A DNA stretch of 64,000 nucleotides from S015-6 sp964479535 (GCA_964479535.1 CAYZMM010000034.1:1-64000); one strand, 5' to 3'; positions 47,479 through 57,162 are shown, counted from the stretch's first letter. A program made the numbers and translations. The notes: generated by a model from the letters alone, not told the origin.

Positions 47479-47971
47479 CAACCCCTATTTCCCCCGATAC
47501 CTCATTCAATCCGTCGGAATAGCGTAAAAACTTTGTTGACAGGCCGTCGAGAAGTCTGCTATATCAAGTGAAAGACGGCGATCCGGATAAACAAGTGTTC
47601 TATATTTACCCGGTCAGCCGTCGTTGCATTCCGGCCGGATACGTGCCACGCTTCCGGTTCTGTCGGCGGTGCGCAGCGTACCTTTTCAATGGATAGAGGG
47701 AACGACTCGGCCTTGCGCGCAAAGGGCATCCAGCACCCCGGAAGAAAGGGGCCAGTCTCTTCTGGCACGGTCGGCCTGTTGCCGCGCCCACCAGCCGTTC
47801 ATCCCGCCATAGGACTCCCCGAAGCACCCGTTCCCTTGCTTTCTTCGAGTTATAGCGGCATCTTTTCTTCACAACCCGAACCGGACGAAAGGAGAAATCA
47901 AAGGCTTTCTCGAGGGTGAGACTCTGAGAGACACATAGTTCACTGAACTCCGAAATTCGAAGGGGGGAAAG
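47479..47971. other. 493-base intergenic region with a promoter
   Basis: No supported gene. A strong sigma-70 match lies at 47536-47565. If used, the leader before the DUF1302 gene is about 400 bases, long enough for a regulatory RNA element, though I see no known riboswitch pattern. The sequence between 47600 and 47940 has open frames without ribosome binding sites. Confidence 0.5.
47536..47565 (+). promoter_or_regulatory. Sigma-70 promoter upstream of the DUF1302/DUF1329/RND module
   Basis: TTGACA at 47536-47541 (perfect), 18-base spacer, TATATC at 47560-47565 (4/6). The nearest gene on this strand begins at 47972. Confidence 0.55.
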
Positions 47972-49876
47972 ATGGAGATCAAGACTGCCACGAAATCTCG
48001 GCAACGATGGTTTTTGGCAAGCAGGCCGCTCTTCCCGTTCGCCATGGCGATGCTCATCGCCCTCGGCGTGGCCGGGCCACCGATCACGCCGACGGCCCTG
48101 GCCATCGAAGCCAACATCGGTCCGCTCGAAGGGTCACTCGACACCACGGTCTCCGTCGGCGTCTCGATACGGGTCGAGGAGCGGGACCCGGCCCTGGTGG
48201 CGCAGACGAACGGCGGCCAGCAGGCGAGCGCGAACGGCGACAACGGAAACCTGAATTTCGATCAGTGGGACGTCTACTCCCTCAACCTGAAGGTGCTGCA
48301 CGAGGGAAGCTGGTCCTGGAACAACTACGGGTTCTTCGGCCGGTTCTACTACTTCTACGACTGGGCGATCATGAAGTTCAACCCGAGGTTCATCGGGTTC
48401 ACCGACCAGGCCCAGCGGCGGGCGGGGCTGAACATCACCCTCCTCGATGCGTACGTGGTCGCCGACTACGAGGTCTTCAATCGCCCCCTGACGATCCGGA
48501 TCGGAAACCAGGTGCTGAGCTGGGGAGAGAGCACGTTCATCCAGTCCGGAATCAACAGCATCAACCCGGTCGACGTGCAGGCGCTGCGCGCGGCCGGGGC
48601 GGAGCTGAAGGAGGCGTTGACCCCGGTTCCGATGATCAGCTTCAGCACCGACTTGACGGGCACCCTCTCTCTGGAGGGCTTCTATCAGTTCTACTGGGAC
48701 AACACCGAGATCGAGCCGATGGGCACCTACTTCTCCACGGCCGACCACGTGGGCCCGGGGGCGTACAAGGTGATGCTCGGGTTCGGCCTGGCGCCGCCCT
48801 ACGGCCCGACCGACATGCCGGATCAGGCCATAGGGAGCCGCCCCCCCTTCGGCAGCCAGATCTACAAGCTGGCGGACAAAGAGGCGCAGAACATGGGTCA
48901 GGGAGGTATCGCTCTGCGCTATTTCGCGGACTGGCTGCGCGGGGGCTCCGAGTTCGGCCTCTACTGGGAACACATCCACAGCCGAAGGCCGGTCCTGAGC
49001 GGTGTGACGGGCAACGCCCCGCCCGAAGACACCCTCGATCTCATCCTGTGGGGATTGATCAACGGGGACTATGCGAGCACGGGCGGCTACTTCCGGGAGT
49101 TCCCGGAGGACATCGACATCGTGGGCGTCAGCATGAACACCCAGATGCCCTACGGGATCGCCTTCCAGGGCGAGGTCTCCGGCCGGCTGGGACAGCCGAT
49201 CCAGGTCGACGACGTGGAACTGCTCTTCGGGGCCTACTCGCCCCTCGACCCGACCCTGGTCGCTCTCCGGGGCCTTCCCGAAGGATCGGTCATCTTCGGC
49301 CAGAGCCAGCTCATCCAGGACCAGGGCCCTGTCGGCTTCAACGAGTACCTGAGGGGCTGGAAGCGGAAGGACATGCTCCAGGCCCAGGCCACGATCACGA
49401 AGGTGTGGGGCCCGACCTTCGGCACGGACCAGATCGTCTTTCTCTGTGAGCTGGGCGCCACCTGGTTCTTCGACATGGAGGAGAAGTCCCAGCTCCGGTA
49501 CGAAGGGCCCGGCACCTTCACGAGCGGAAACAGCTTCTTCAGTGGGGCCGGGGTCCAGCCCTACACCACGGACGGCGGGTTCGCGGACCCCTTCTCATGG
49601 GGCTACCGCATCGTGACCCGTCTCGATTTCTTCAATGCCATCGGACCGATCACCGTCCAGCCCCTGTTCGTGTGGTTCCACGACGTGGAGGGGACCACGC
49701 CCGCGCCGATCAGCAACTTCGTCGAAGGAAGGAAGCAAGCGGCCTTTGCCCTGCGTTTCGATTATCTCAACTTCATGAAGGCGTCCATCGCGTATCAGAT
49801 GTACATGGGCGCAGGTCAACACAACCAGATCCACGACCGCGACTTCGTGTCCGTGAGCACCAGCATCGCCTTCTAG
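47972..49876 (+). CDS. DUF1302-family outer-membrane protein
   Basis: 634 residues. A long signal peptide (about 1-45: SRPLFPFAMAMLIALGVAG) is followed by alternating hydrophobic strands rich in Tyr, Phe and Trp, as in a beta-barrel. Family phrases include EANIGPLEGSLDTTVSVG, LRIGNQVLSWGES-like (here RIGNQVLSWGESTF) and INPVDVQALRAAGAELKEAL. The C terminus ends in a barrel-like SVSTSIAF. DUF1302 proteins are predicted barrels whose ligands are not established. GGGGGGAAAG site before ATG. First gene of a four-gene export module. Confidence 0.9.
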   Translation: MEIKTATKSRQRWFLASRPLFPFAMAMLIALGVAGPPITPTALAIEANIGPLEGSLDTTVSVGVSIRVEERDPALVAQTNGGQQASANGDNGNLNFDQWDVYSLNLKVLHEGSWSWNNYGFFGRFYYFYDWAIMKFNPRFIGFTDQAQRRAGLNITLLDAYVVADYEVFNRPLTIRIGNQVLSWGESTFIQSGINSINPVDVQALRAAGAELKEALTPVPMISFSTDLTGTLSLEGFYQFYWDNTEIEPMGTYFSTADHVGPGAYKVMLGFGLAPPYGPTDMPDQAIGSRPPFGSQIYKLADKEAQNMGQGGIALRYFADWLRGGSEFGLYWEHIHSRRPVLSGVTGNAPPEDTLDLILWGLINGDYASTGGYFREFPEDIDIVGVSMNTQMPYGIAFQGEVSGRLGQPIQVDDVELLFGAYSPLDPTLVALRGLPEGSVIFGQSQLIQDQGPVGFNEYLRGWKRKDMLQAQATITKVWGPTFGTDQIVFLCELGATWFFDMEEKSQLRYEGPGTFTSGNSFFSGAGVQPYTTDGGFADPFSWGYRIVTRLDFFNAIGPITVQPLFVWFHDVEGTTPAPISNFVEGRKQAAFALRFDYLNFMKASIAYQMYMGAGQHNQIHDRDFVSVSTSIAF

Positions 49877-49919
49877 CGGACCGAGCGAACACGGAAACAG
49901 AACGAGAGGAGACAGAAAC

Positions 49920-51293
49920 ATGTACAAGACCATCACGTGGATTTCCGCCTGTATGTTCATCCTGGCTGTTCTTCTGGCAGCCGGTCCCGTCGAGGCGAAG
50001 GTCTCGGCCGAGGAAGCGCAGAAGCTCAAGGACGGAACGCTGACGCCCCTGGGGGCGAACCCGAAGGGGAACGAGGACGGGACGATCCCGTCCTGGGAAG
50101 GGGGCATCACCGAGTGGCCGGCAGGCTACAAGGAGGGTGATCGGCACATCGATCCGTACCCGCAGGACAAGGTCCTGTTCACGATCACCGCGGCGAACGC
50201 GTCGGAGTATGCGGACAACCTCTCCCCGGGCCAGCTCGCCGTGTTCCAGCGCTACCCGAACACCTACAAGATGAATGTCTACAAGTCCCGGCGCACCGCC
50301 TCCTACCCGCAGCGGTACTACGAGTTCGCCCTCAAGAACGCCACCACCGCCGTGATGGCGGAGGGCGGAAACGGCGTGCTCAATGCCGCCGAATCGGTCC
50401 CCTTCCCGATTCCGCAGGTGGGGCTGGAGTGCATGTGGAACCACCTGATGCGATTCCGGAACGACACGCTGTTCCGGACCTACGCGTCCGTGGCGCCCAC
50501 GTCGGGTGGGCAGTACACGGTGATCACGGTCCAGGAACAGATCATGTTCCCCTATTCGGCCAAAGGCGCGACCATCGAGACCATCAACAACCGGCTGATC
50601 CTCTTCCTGCAGGAGGTGATCGCCCCGGCTCGTCTGGCCGGCCAGATCCTCCTGGTCCACGAGACCCTCGACCAGATCAAGGAGCCCCGAAAGGCCTGGA
50701 CCTACAACCCGGGCCAGCGCCGGGTCCGGCTGGCGCCCAACATCGCTTACGACAACCCGGGAACCGCTTCGGACGGCCAGCGGACATCCGACCAGCTCGA
50801 CATGTTCAACGGAGCGCCGGACCGGTACGACTGGACGCTCGTGGGCAAGAAGGAGCACTACATCCCCTACAACGCGTACAAGCTGCACAGCGGCAATGTG
50901 AAGTACAGCGAGATCATTCAGGCGGGCCACATCAACCAGGACCTGACCCGTTACGAGCTCCACCGTGTATGGGTCGTGGAGGCGAACCTGAAAGAAGGGA
51001 CGCGGCACATCTACAAGAAGCGGGTCTTCTACATCGACGAGGACAGCTGGAATATCAGCGTGGTGGACTGCTACGACGCCCGCCTGGAGATCTGGCGGGT
51101 CCAGGAAGGGCACCTGATCAACTACTACGACCAGCCGCTCGTGGGCCAGACCGCAGAGATCGTCTACGACATCCAGAACGGCCGCTACGTGGCCCTCGGC
51201 ATGACCAACGAGGGAGAGATGTGGAGCTTCGACAAGGAGTATGACGTGGACATGTTCACCCCTGCACAGGTACGCAGGATGGGACGTCGCTAG
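49920..51293 (+). CDS. DUF1329-family periplasmic protein
   Basis: 457 residues with a signal peptide (1-26). Family marks are LKDGTLTPLGANPKGNEDG, WEGGITEWPAGYKEGD, YPNTYKMNVYKSRRTASYP, then PFPIPQVGLECMWNHLMRFRN and RRVRLAPNIAYDNPGTASDG. The protein is thought to have a lipoprotein-carrier-like (LolA/LolB-type) fold, so transport of a lipid-like molecule between membranes is plausible (inference). It lies 43 bases after the DUF1302 gene. Confidence 0.9.
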   Translation: MYKTITWISACMFILAVLLAAGPVEAKVSAEEAQKLKDGTLTPLGANPKGNEDGTIPSWEGGITEWPAGYKEGDRHIDPYPQDKVLFTITAANASEYADNLSPGQLAVFQRYPNTYKMNVYKSRRTASYPQRYYEFALKNATTAVMAEGGNGVLNAAESVPFPIPQVGLECMWNHLMRFRNDTLFRTYASVAPTSGGQYTVITVQEQIMFPYSAKGATIETINNRLILFLQEVIAPARLAGQILLVHETLDQIKEPRKAWTYNPGQRRVRLAPNIAYDNPGTASDGQRTSDQLDMFNGAPDRYDWTLVGKKEHYIPYNAYKLHSGNVKYSEIIQAGHINQDLTRYELHRVWVVEANLKEGTRHIYKKRVFYIDEDSWNISVVDCYDARLEIWRVQEGHLINYYDQPLVGQTAEIVYDIQNGRYVALGMTNEGEMWSFDKEYDVDMFTPAQVRRMGRR

Positions 51294-51335
51294 GCGCGAG
51301 CGGACAGCGGGTTCGGATCGGTGGAGGAGCCGTTT

Positions 51336-52340
51336 ATGAAGCCACATGGAGGATCGTCATTCGTCCGCCCGGCCTCGCGCCGGGCGGCTTCGGCAGTCGC
51401 CCTTTCCGCTGCCGCCCTTCTTCTGTTCTCCGTCTTTCTCCCCGTCTCCCGCGCGGAGGAGGGGCAGGACGAAATCAAATGGGCCGAGATGGCCCGGCTT
51501 GCCCCCAAGTCCCTTCTGCTGGACGTCGCCGAGGCGGACGGCCGGATCTATGCGGTCGGGGACCGCGGGCACATCCTCGTCTCCGAAGACGCGGGGGCCA
51601 CCTGGGTGCAGTGCCGCGTGCCCACCCGGAGCATGCTCAACGCCGTGACCGCACTCGACGGCGAGCAGGCCTGGGCGGCCGGCCACGACTCGGTCATCCT
51701 CCACACGAGCGACGGAGGAACGACCTGGGAGCGGCAGCACTGGGACCCGGAGGCGGCATGTCCCCTCTTCGACATCTGGTTCGAGAACTCCAAACACGGT
51801 TTCGCGGTCGGGGCCTACGGTTACGTGGTCGAGACGAACGACGGGGGACAGACCTGGGAACAGCGCGACGTGGACGAAGAGGAGCGGCACTGGTACAAGC
51901 TCGTGGAGGCACCGGACGGAACCTTGTTCGTGCCCGGGGAGTTCGGCACGGTCTTCCGGTCCCGGGACCGGGGAAAAAACTGGGAGGCCCTCGAGACGCC
52001 TTACGGAGGCACCTACTTCGGTGCTGCGACCTTGGAGAACGGCACGCTCCTGATCTTCGGCATGAGCGGGAAGATCTTCCGTTCCGTCGACCAGGGCGAG
52101 TCCTGGGAGGAGATCGTCGTCGACAGGACCGCCGGCCTGCAGGTCGGGTGTCAGCTGTCGGACGGCAGAGTGGTCATCGCGGGCCTGAGCGGAACGCTCC
52201 TGATCAGCAAGGACGGCGGCAAGAGCTTCGAGATGGCCAACCGCCCCGACCGGCTGGGCATCGCATCCCTGATCGAAATGAAATCCGGCGGGGTGCTTCT
52301 GGTCGGTGAGGGGGGCATTCACCGGGTAGAGAGCTTGTAG
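51336..52340 (+). CDS. YCF48/BNR-repeat periplasmic beta-propeller protein
   Basis: 334 residues from the ATG at 51336, which follows GGAGGAG. A signal peptide (about 1-40) precedes repeated propeller blades of the form G-x-x-G-x-I-L-x-S-x-D-x-G-x-T-W: RGHILVSEDAGATW, HDSVILHTSDGGTTW, YGYVVETNDGGQTW, FGTVFRSRDRGKNW, SGKIFRSVDQGESW and SGTLLISKDGGKSF. That makes six or seven blades. It resembles the photosystem assembly factor YCF48/HCF136, but here it is a partner of DUF1302, DUF1329 and RND genes. Confidence 0.9.
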   Translation: MKPHGGSSFVRPASRRAASAVALSAAALLLFSVFLPVSRAEEGQDEIKWAEMARLAPKSLLLDVAEADGRIYAVGDRGHILVSEDAGATWVQCRVPTRSMLNAVTALDGEQAWAAGHDSVILHTSDGGTTWERQHWDPEAACPLFDIWFENSKHGFAVGAYGYVVETNDGGQTWEQRDVDEEERHWYKLVEAPDGTLFVPGEFGTVFRSRDRGKNWEALETPYGGTYFGAATLENGTLLIFGMSGKIFRSVDQGESWEEIVVDRTAGLQVGCQLSDGRVVIAGLSGTLLISKDGGKSFEMANRPDRLGIASLIEMKSGGVLLVGEGGIHRVESL

Positions 52341-52386
52341 ACATCAAAGCGTTTCCACTCCTTACAGAGTTCTTGGGCGGGGAGCC

Positions 52387-54705
52387 ATGAGGGAAAGAGC
52401 AGTCTCTGCAATCGAAGGCTTGGTGTTCTCCAACAGGAAAGTGGTGCTGATCCTATTCGGCCTCATCACCCTGGTCATGTGCTACCAGGTGACCCAGATC
52501 AAGATCGACGCCGGGTTCGAGAAACTCCTGCCACTCAAGCATCCGTACATGAAGACCTTCCTCGAGTACCGGGAGCAGTTCGGAGGGGCCAACCGCATCC
52601 TGATCGCGGCCCGGACCAAGAAGGGCGACATCTTCACGCCGGAATTCTTCAAGAGATTCGAGAAGGTCAGCAACGCGGTCTTCTTTCTGCCGGGCGTGAA
52701 CAAGAGCACGGTGCAGTCCCTCTACACGCCGAACGTGCGGTTCACCGAGATCGTGGAGGGAGGGTTTGCCGGCGGCAACGTGATCCCGGCCGAGTTCAAA
52801 CCCACGCCCGAGTGGCTGGAGATCGTGCGCGAGAACATCCTCAAGGCAGGCATCGTGGGGCGGCTCGTGGCGAACGACTTCACGGCCGCCATGGTAACCG
52901 CCCAGCTCGTGGAGATCGACCCGAAGACGGGCGAGAAGCTCGACTACATGAAGGTCGCACGGGCCATGGAGGAGACCATCCGCGCCAAGTACGAAGACGA
53001 GGACGTGGATATCCACATCATCGGCTTTGCCAAGATGGTGGGCGACATTGCGGAGGGCGCCGCGGGCGTGATCATGTTCTTCGGCGTGGCCTTCCTCGTG
53101 ACGTGGGCCCTGGTCTACCTGTTCACCCGTTCGCAACGGCTCACCCTCCTGGCCCTCACCTGCTCGGTGATCGCGGTCATCTGGGATCTGGGCATTCTGC
53201 GGCTCCTCGGCTTCGGCATCGATCCCATGTCCATCCTGGTGCCTTTCCTGGTCTTCGCCATCGGGGTCTCGCACGGCGTCCAGATGGTCAACGGCGTCTC
53301 CTCGGAGATTCAGCAGGGTTCGGGCGCTCTGGATGCTGCAAGGGGAGCCTTCCGGCGCCTCGTCATCCCCGGCGGGGTCGCCCTGATCACGGACACGATC
53401 GGGTTCCTGACGATCCTTCTCATCGAAATCCGCATGATCCAGGAGCTGGCCCTGACTGCGAGCCTCGGGGTGCTGGTGATCATCCTGACGAACCTGATCC
53501 TGTTGCCCGTCTTGCTCTCCTTCATGAACCTGAAGGAGGGGTGCCGGGAACGGATGGTCCGTGCTGCAGAGGGAAGAGAGAAGCTCTGGACGGGCATGGC
53601 CAAGGTCACACAGACCAAGCCGGCCCTCATCATCATCGGCGTCGCGGCGATCTTGCTTGCCTTCGGAATGTACAAGGCCCCGGACATGAGGATCGGCGAC
53701 CTGCATGCGGGCGTACCGGAGCTGCGCTCCGACTCCCGCTACAATCAGGACGCGGCGATGATCGTGGACAAGTTCTCCATCGGCGTGGACATCCTCACCG
53801 TCATCGCCGAAACGGTTCCGAACGGTTGTATCGAATACGATGTCATGTCCACGATCGACCGTTTCCAGTGGCGGGTGACCAACGCGCCGGGGGTGCAGTC
53901 CACCATTTCCATGCCTCAGGTCGTCAAGGTCATCAACGCGGGCTGGAACGAGGGGAACCTCCAGTGGCGCGTCCTGCCGCGCAAGTCGATTACCATGGTG
54001 CAGTCCGTCACGCCCATCGAGACTTCCACCGGCCTGCTGAACGGCAACTGCAGCGCCATGCCCGTCATGATCTTCACCGAGGATCACAAGGCGGGCACGA
54101 TCAACCGGGTGATCGATGTAATCGAAGAATTCGCCGAGAAGAACGATTCCGAACGGCACAGGTTCCGCCTCGCCACGGGGAACGTGGGCGTCATGGCGGC
54201 CACCAACCAGGTGGTGGAGGCGACACAGGTGCCGATCCTGCTCTATGTTTACGCGGCGGTGGTCACCCTCTGCCTGATCACCTTCCGTTCGGTGCGGATC
54301 ACCCTTTGCATCATCGTACCCCTCAGCATCGTCTCGGTCCTCTGCTACGCGCTGATGGCCCTGCTTGGCATCGGCCTCAAGACCAACACCCTGCCCGTCG
54401 CCGCCCTGGGCGTCGGCGTCGGTGTCGACTACGGGATCTACATCTTCAGCCGTGTCGCCACTGCCATGAAGGAGGGGTCGAACCTGCAGGAGGCATACCT
54501 GGAGACGCTTCGGACGACCGGCGCGGCCGTGCTCGTAACCGGTCTGACCCTGGCCATCGGGGTGAGCACCTGGGTCTTCTCGGCCCTGAAGTTCCAGGCG
54601 GACATGGGGCTCCTGCTCTCCTTCATGTTCCTCGCGAACATGCTTGGCGCCCTTCTGCTGCTGCCATCGCTGGCCTACTTCATCATGCCGAAGCCCAAAA
54701 ACTGA
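52387..54705 (+). CDS. MMPL-type RND exporter (sterol-sensing-domain-like)
   Basis: 772 residues with about 12 membrane helices in two halves. Each half has TM1, a periplasmic loop of about 200 residues, then five helices. The first half has a conserved F-A-I-G-V-S-H-G-V-Q-M and the second a GVGVGVDYGIYI tract in TM4-like position, typical of MmpL and hopanoid (HpnN-like) transporters. Such proteins move lipids or other hydrophobic molecules. With DUF1302, DUF1329 and YCF48-like proteins it probably forms a trans-envelope system. A strong terminator follows at 54740-54782. Confidence 0.92.
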   Translation: MRERAVSAIEGLVFSNRKVVLILFGLITLVMCYQVTQIKIDAGFEKLLPLKHPYMKTFLEYREQFGGANRILIAARTKKGDIFTPEFFKRFEKVSNAVFFLPGVNKSTVQSLYTPNVRFTEIVEGGFAGGNVIPAEFKPTPEWLEIVRENILKAGIVGRLVANDFTAAMVTAQLVEIDPKTGEKLDYMKVARAMEETIRAKYEDEDVDIHIIGFAKMVGDIAEGAAGVIMFFGVAFLVTWALVYLFTRSQRLTLLALTCSVIAVIWDLGILRLLGFGIDPMSILVPFLVFAIGVSHGVQMVNGVSSEIQQGSGALDAARGAFRRLVIPGGVALITDTIGFLTILLIEIRMIQELALTASLGVLVIILTNLILLPVLLSFMNLKEGCRERMVRAAEGREKLWTGMAKVTQTKPALIIIGVAAILLAFGMYKAPDMRIGDLHAGVPELRSDSRYNQDAAMIVDKFSIGVDILTVIAETVPNGCIEYDVMSTIDRFQWRVTNAPGVQSTISMPQVVKVINAGWNEGNLQWRVLPRKSITMVQSVTPIETSTGLLNGNCSAMPVMIFTEDHKAGTINRVIDVIEEFAEKNDSERHRFRLATGNVGVMAATNQVVEATQVPILLYVYAAVVTLCLITFRSVRITLCIIVPLSIVSVLCYALMALLGIGLKTNTLPVAALGVGVGVDYGIYIFSRVATAMKEGSNLQEAYLETLRTTGAAVLVTGLTLAIGVSTWVFSALKFQADMGLLLSFMFLANMLGALLLLPSLAYFIMPKPKN

Positions 54706-54739
54706 ACGGAGTGTTCCTCCATACTCTCGATTGAAGGGT

Positions 54740-54782
54740 AGGTGTCAGGAACGGATGGACGGTTCCTGACACCTTTTTTTTT
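54740..54782 (+). terminator. Rho-independent terminator after the RND export module
   Basis: A 13-base perfect stem (AGGTGTCAGGAAC at 54740-54752 and its complement at 54762-54774), a 9-base loop and a run of nine T ending at 54782. The stem motif AGGTGTCAGGAAC is also typical of REP-like repeats in this group of bacteria, so it may be a repeat used as terminator. Confidence 0.85.
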
Positions 54783-54796
54783 CGAGGCCGGCGGGA

Positions 54797-54940
54797 ATGG
54801 AAGACACCATCTACTACGCCAAGGGGGAGCCGGTGCAGAGCAACGCGCAACTCGTCGAGCGCATGGTTCGGCTGGCCAGGGAAATCGGCAGAGAGCCGAC
54901 GACGGTCGAGGAAGCGAAGAAGGCACTCGATCTTGCGTAG
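54797..54940 (+). pseudogene. 3' fragment of a beta-keto acid cleavage enzyme (BKACE / 3-keto-5-aminohexanoate cleavage) gene
   Basis: 47 codons reading M-E-D-T-I-Y-Y-A-K-G and continuing S-N-A-Q-L-V-E-R-M-V-R-L-A-R-E-I-G-R-E-P to a stop. This matches the conserved C terminus of BKACE proteins (GxEDxxYxxKG...NAQLVERxxRxAxExGRE...EA). The preceding 250 or so residues are absent; the sequence jumps directly to the terminator hairpin. No ribosome binding site precedes the ATG, so it is unlikely to be expressed as a functional protein. The loss of a full-length enzyme appears recent, since codons remain intact. Confidence 0.7.
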
Positions 54941-54952
54941 CGGGAAGAGAGG

Positions 54953-56323
54953 ATGGCCACAGGCGGCGACGAGCAACTTCTGAAGAAGCACGTAGGATTT
55001 CTTGGCCTGTTGGCGATGTGCGTGGGCCTGAACATCGGCGGGGCCCTGTTCGCCCTGACAACGGTCGCCGCCGGATTCAGCGGCCCTTCACTCCCCCTGG
55101 CCATGATCGTTTCCGCCATACCGATCCTGCTTGCGATCTTTCCCTACGTAGCGCTCACCTCGGTCATCCCAACCACGAGCGCAAGCTATCGCTACTCCCA
55201 GCTCTTCAGCCCAAGGGTAGCCGTGGTCAGCCTCTTCACCCTCCTGATCTGCATGCTCATCGGAGGACAGCCTCTGTTCGCTCTCGGGTTCGGCAAGTAC
55301 CTGAGCTCGCTCCTTCCCCTCGACCCGATCGTCACGGGGGTCGGCGTGCTCACGGCCTTCTACGTCATCAACCTGATGGGCGTCCGGCTGACGGCCGCGA
55401 TCCAGACAGCCCTGTTCTTCATGCTCCTTGCCGCCCTGCTTCTCTACATCCTGCTCGGGCTGCCCGCCGTCGAGGTTCAGAACTTCTCGAATCCCTTTCC
55501 GAAGGGGGTGGGCGGCATGCTCGCTGCAGCAGGCCTCCTGTTCACCTTCAGTGCGGGCGGCATCTTCGTCATCGATCTCGGTGGAGAGATCATGCAGGCG
55601 AGGAGGAATTTCGCCAAGGCACTTCCCGCAGGCATCGCCCTGGCCGTCGTGCTCTACGTGTTGATCGGAATCGCAACGGTAGGCGTTGCGAAGTTGGACG
55701 ACCTCCCGGGCGAATCCCTGATCGGCGTGGCCGAACGCTTCATGCCCAGACCCGCCCTGACCTACTTCATCGTGGGCGGCGCCCTGGTGGCATGCGCGAC
55801 TTCGATCAACATCATCTTCACGCTCATATCCAGAGGATTCCTTGTGGTTTCGCAGGAGGGCCTCCTGCCCGCGCTGTTCGGAAGGGTGAACCGGAGGTAC
55901 GGCACACCTCACTGGGGGCTGACCGCCGCCTACCTGATCTGCGTCGCCGCCCTCGTGGGCATCCCTTCGCTCATGTTCTTCGGTTCCATGCTCAACCTCG
56001 GACTCATCCTCGCCATCTCCGTCGTCACCCTGTCCGGGTTCGTGTTCCCCAAGCGGCATCCGGATCTGTTCGAGAGAGCATCGATCCCCTTCTCCGGTGG
56101 AGGCCTGCGGTTGATCTGCGGGGCCATTCTCTTGCTGAACACGTTGATCTTCGGATTCTTCATGGTCGCAATCGGGAAGGCCGCATTGGTCTTCCTGGGC
56201 ATCGTTCTGGGAAGCTTTCTCTACGCACTGTCGAAGAACCGGGCGCTGGCGGTCATCAATGAACGGCTGGCTTTGTCGCGAGGACCGAATCCGGAGCCGC
56301 TTTTCTGGATGAGAGAGGAATAG
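54953..56323 (+). CDS. APC-superfamily amino acid permease
   Basis: 456 residues with about 12 hydrophobic helices. TM1 has the APC marks GLLAMCVGLNIGGALFALTTVAAGFSGP (unwound glycine-rich core). TM6 has FTFSAGGIFVIDLGGEIMQARRNFAKAL, the expected F-S-A-G-G...G-E-I position. Likely substrate: amino acids or related compounds, unknown. It starts 12 bases after the BKACE fragment, suggesting that the fragment and permease once formed one operon. Confidence 0.9.
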   Translation: MATGGDEQLLKKHVGFLGLLAMCVGLNIGGALFALTTVAAGFSGPSLPLAMIVSAIPILLAIFPYVALTSVIPTTSASYRYSQLFSPRVAVVSLFTLLICMLIGGQPLFALGFGKYLSSLLPLDPIVTGVGVLTAFYVINLMGVRLTAAIQTALFFMLLAALLLYILLGLPAVEVQNFSNPFPKGVGGMLAAAGLLFTFSAGGIFVIDLGGEIMQARRNFAKALPAGIALAVVLYVLIGIATVGVAKLDDLPGESLIGVAERFMPRPALTYFIVGGALVACATSINIIFTLISRGFLVVSQEGLLPALFGRVNRRYGTPHWGLTAAYLICVAALVGIPSLMFFGSMLNLGLILAISVVTLSGFVFPKRHPDLFERASIPFSGGGLRLICGAILLLNTLIFGFFMVAIGKAALVFLGIVLGSFLYALSKNRALAVINERLALSRGPNPEPLFWMREE

Positions 56324-56327
56324 CGCA

Positions 56328-57134
56328 ATGAAGCATGCGGAACATTTCAAGGGCAAGGTCGTTTGGATTACGGGCGCCTCCTCAGGGATCGGAGAGGCCC
56401 TCGCGTACCGGCTAGACAAGGCGGGATCGAGGCTCGTCCTGTCCTCGAACGAACCGGAGCGGCTCGAGGAGGTCAGAGAGGCATGCGCGAGCAAGGCGGA
56501 GCACATGGTCCTCCCCCTTGATCTGGCCGAGTGGGAAGCCCTGGCGCCGAAGGCGGAGAAGGTGCTGGGTCGCTTCGGCCGTGTGGATATCCTGGTCAAC
56601 AACGGGGGCATCAGCCACCGCTCTCTGGCCAAGGACACGTCCCTGGAAGTGGATCGCAGGGTGATGGACATCGACTACTTGGGGCATGTGGCACTGACCA
56701 AGGCGGTCCTGCCCTCCATGCTGGAGCGGAAGGCAGGGCACATCGTCGTAACCACGAGCCTGGCGGGATTGCTTCAGGTCCCCTATCGGACCGCCTATTG
56801 CGCGGCCAAGCACGCCCTCCACGGCTTCTTCGACACCCTGCGGGTGGAACTCTGGGAAGACAACATCCGGGTCACGCTCGTCTGTCCGGCCCAGGTGCGC
56901 ACGAACATCTCCTATCAGGCCCTGGCAGGGGACGGAGACAAATACGGGAAGATGGACCCGTTGATCGAGGCCGGCATGACCCCGGAAGCCTGCGCCGAGG
57001 CGATCGTGGAGGCCGTGGCAAAGGGAAAGCACCAGGTGCTCGTCGGAACCGGAAGACCGATCATCGGGACGTACTTGAAACGTTTGTCCCCCACCCTGTT
57101 CACGCGGCTCGTCAGAAAGGCTCAAGTGATCTGA
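56328..57134 (+). CDS. Short-chain dehydrogenase/reductase (DHRS7-like)
   Basis: 268 residues. It has the cofactor loop TGASSGIG (15-22), NNGG (91-94), and catalytic Ser144, Tyr157 and Lys161 (YCAAK). The Asn of the SDR tetrad lies in the DYLGH region. The C-terminal segment resembles the mammalian DHRS7/DHRS7B branch (VCPAQVRTNISYQAL). It uses NAD(P)H to interconvert a hydroxyl and carbonyl group; substrate unknown. Starts 4 bases after the permease stop. Confidence 0.92.
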   Translation: MKHAEHFKGKVVWITGASSGIGEALAYRLDKAGSRLVLSSNEPERLEEVREACASKAEHMVLPLDLAEWEALAPKAEKVLGRFGRVDILVNNGGISHRSLAKDTSLEVDRRVMDIDYLGHVALTKAVLPSMLERKAGHIVVTTSLAGLLQVPYRTAYCAAKHALHGFFDTLRVELWEDNIRVTLVCPAQVRTNISYQALAGDGDKYGKMDPLIEAGMTPEACAEAIVEAVAKGKHQVLVGTGRPIIGTYLKRLSPTLFTRLVRKAQVI

Positions 57135-57162
57135 GCACGGGCGTCGATGCTGGTTGGGGGCC

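Noticed and set aside
47479..47971. A riboswitch or hidden gene in the long leader before the DUF1302 gene
   Set aside because: No known riboswitch consensus and no frame with a ribosome binding site could be found; only the promoter match is supported.
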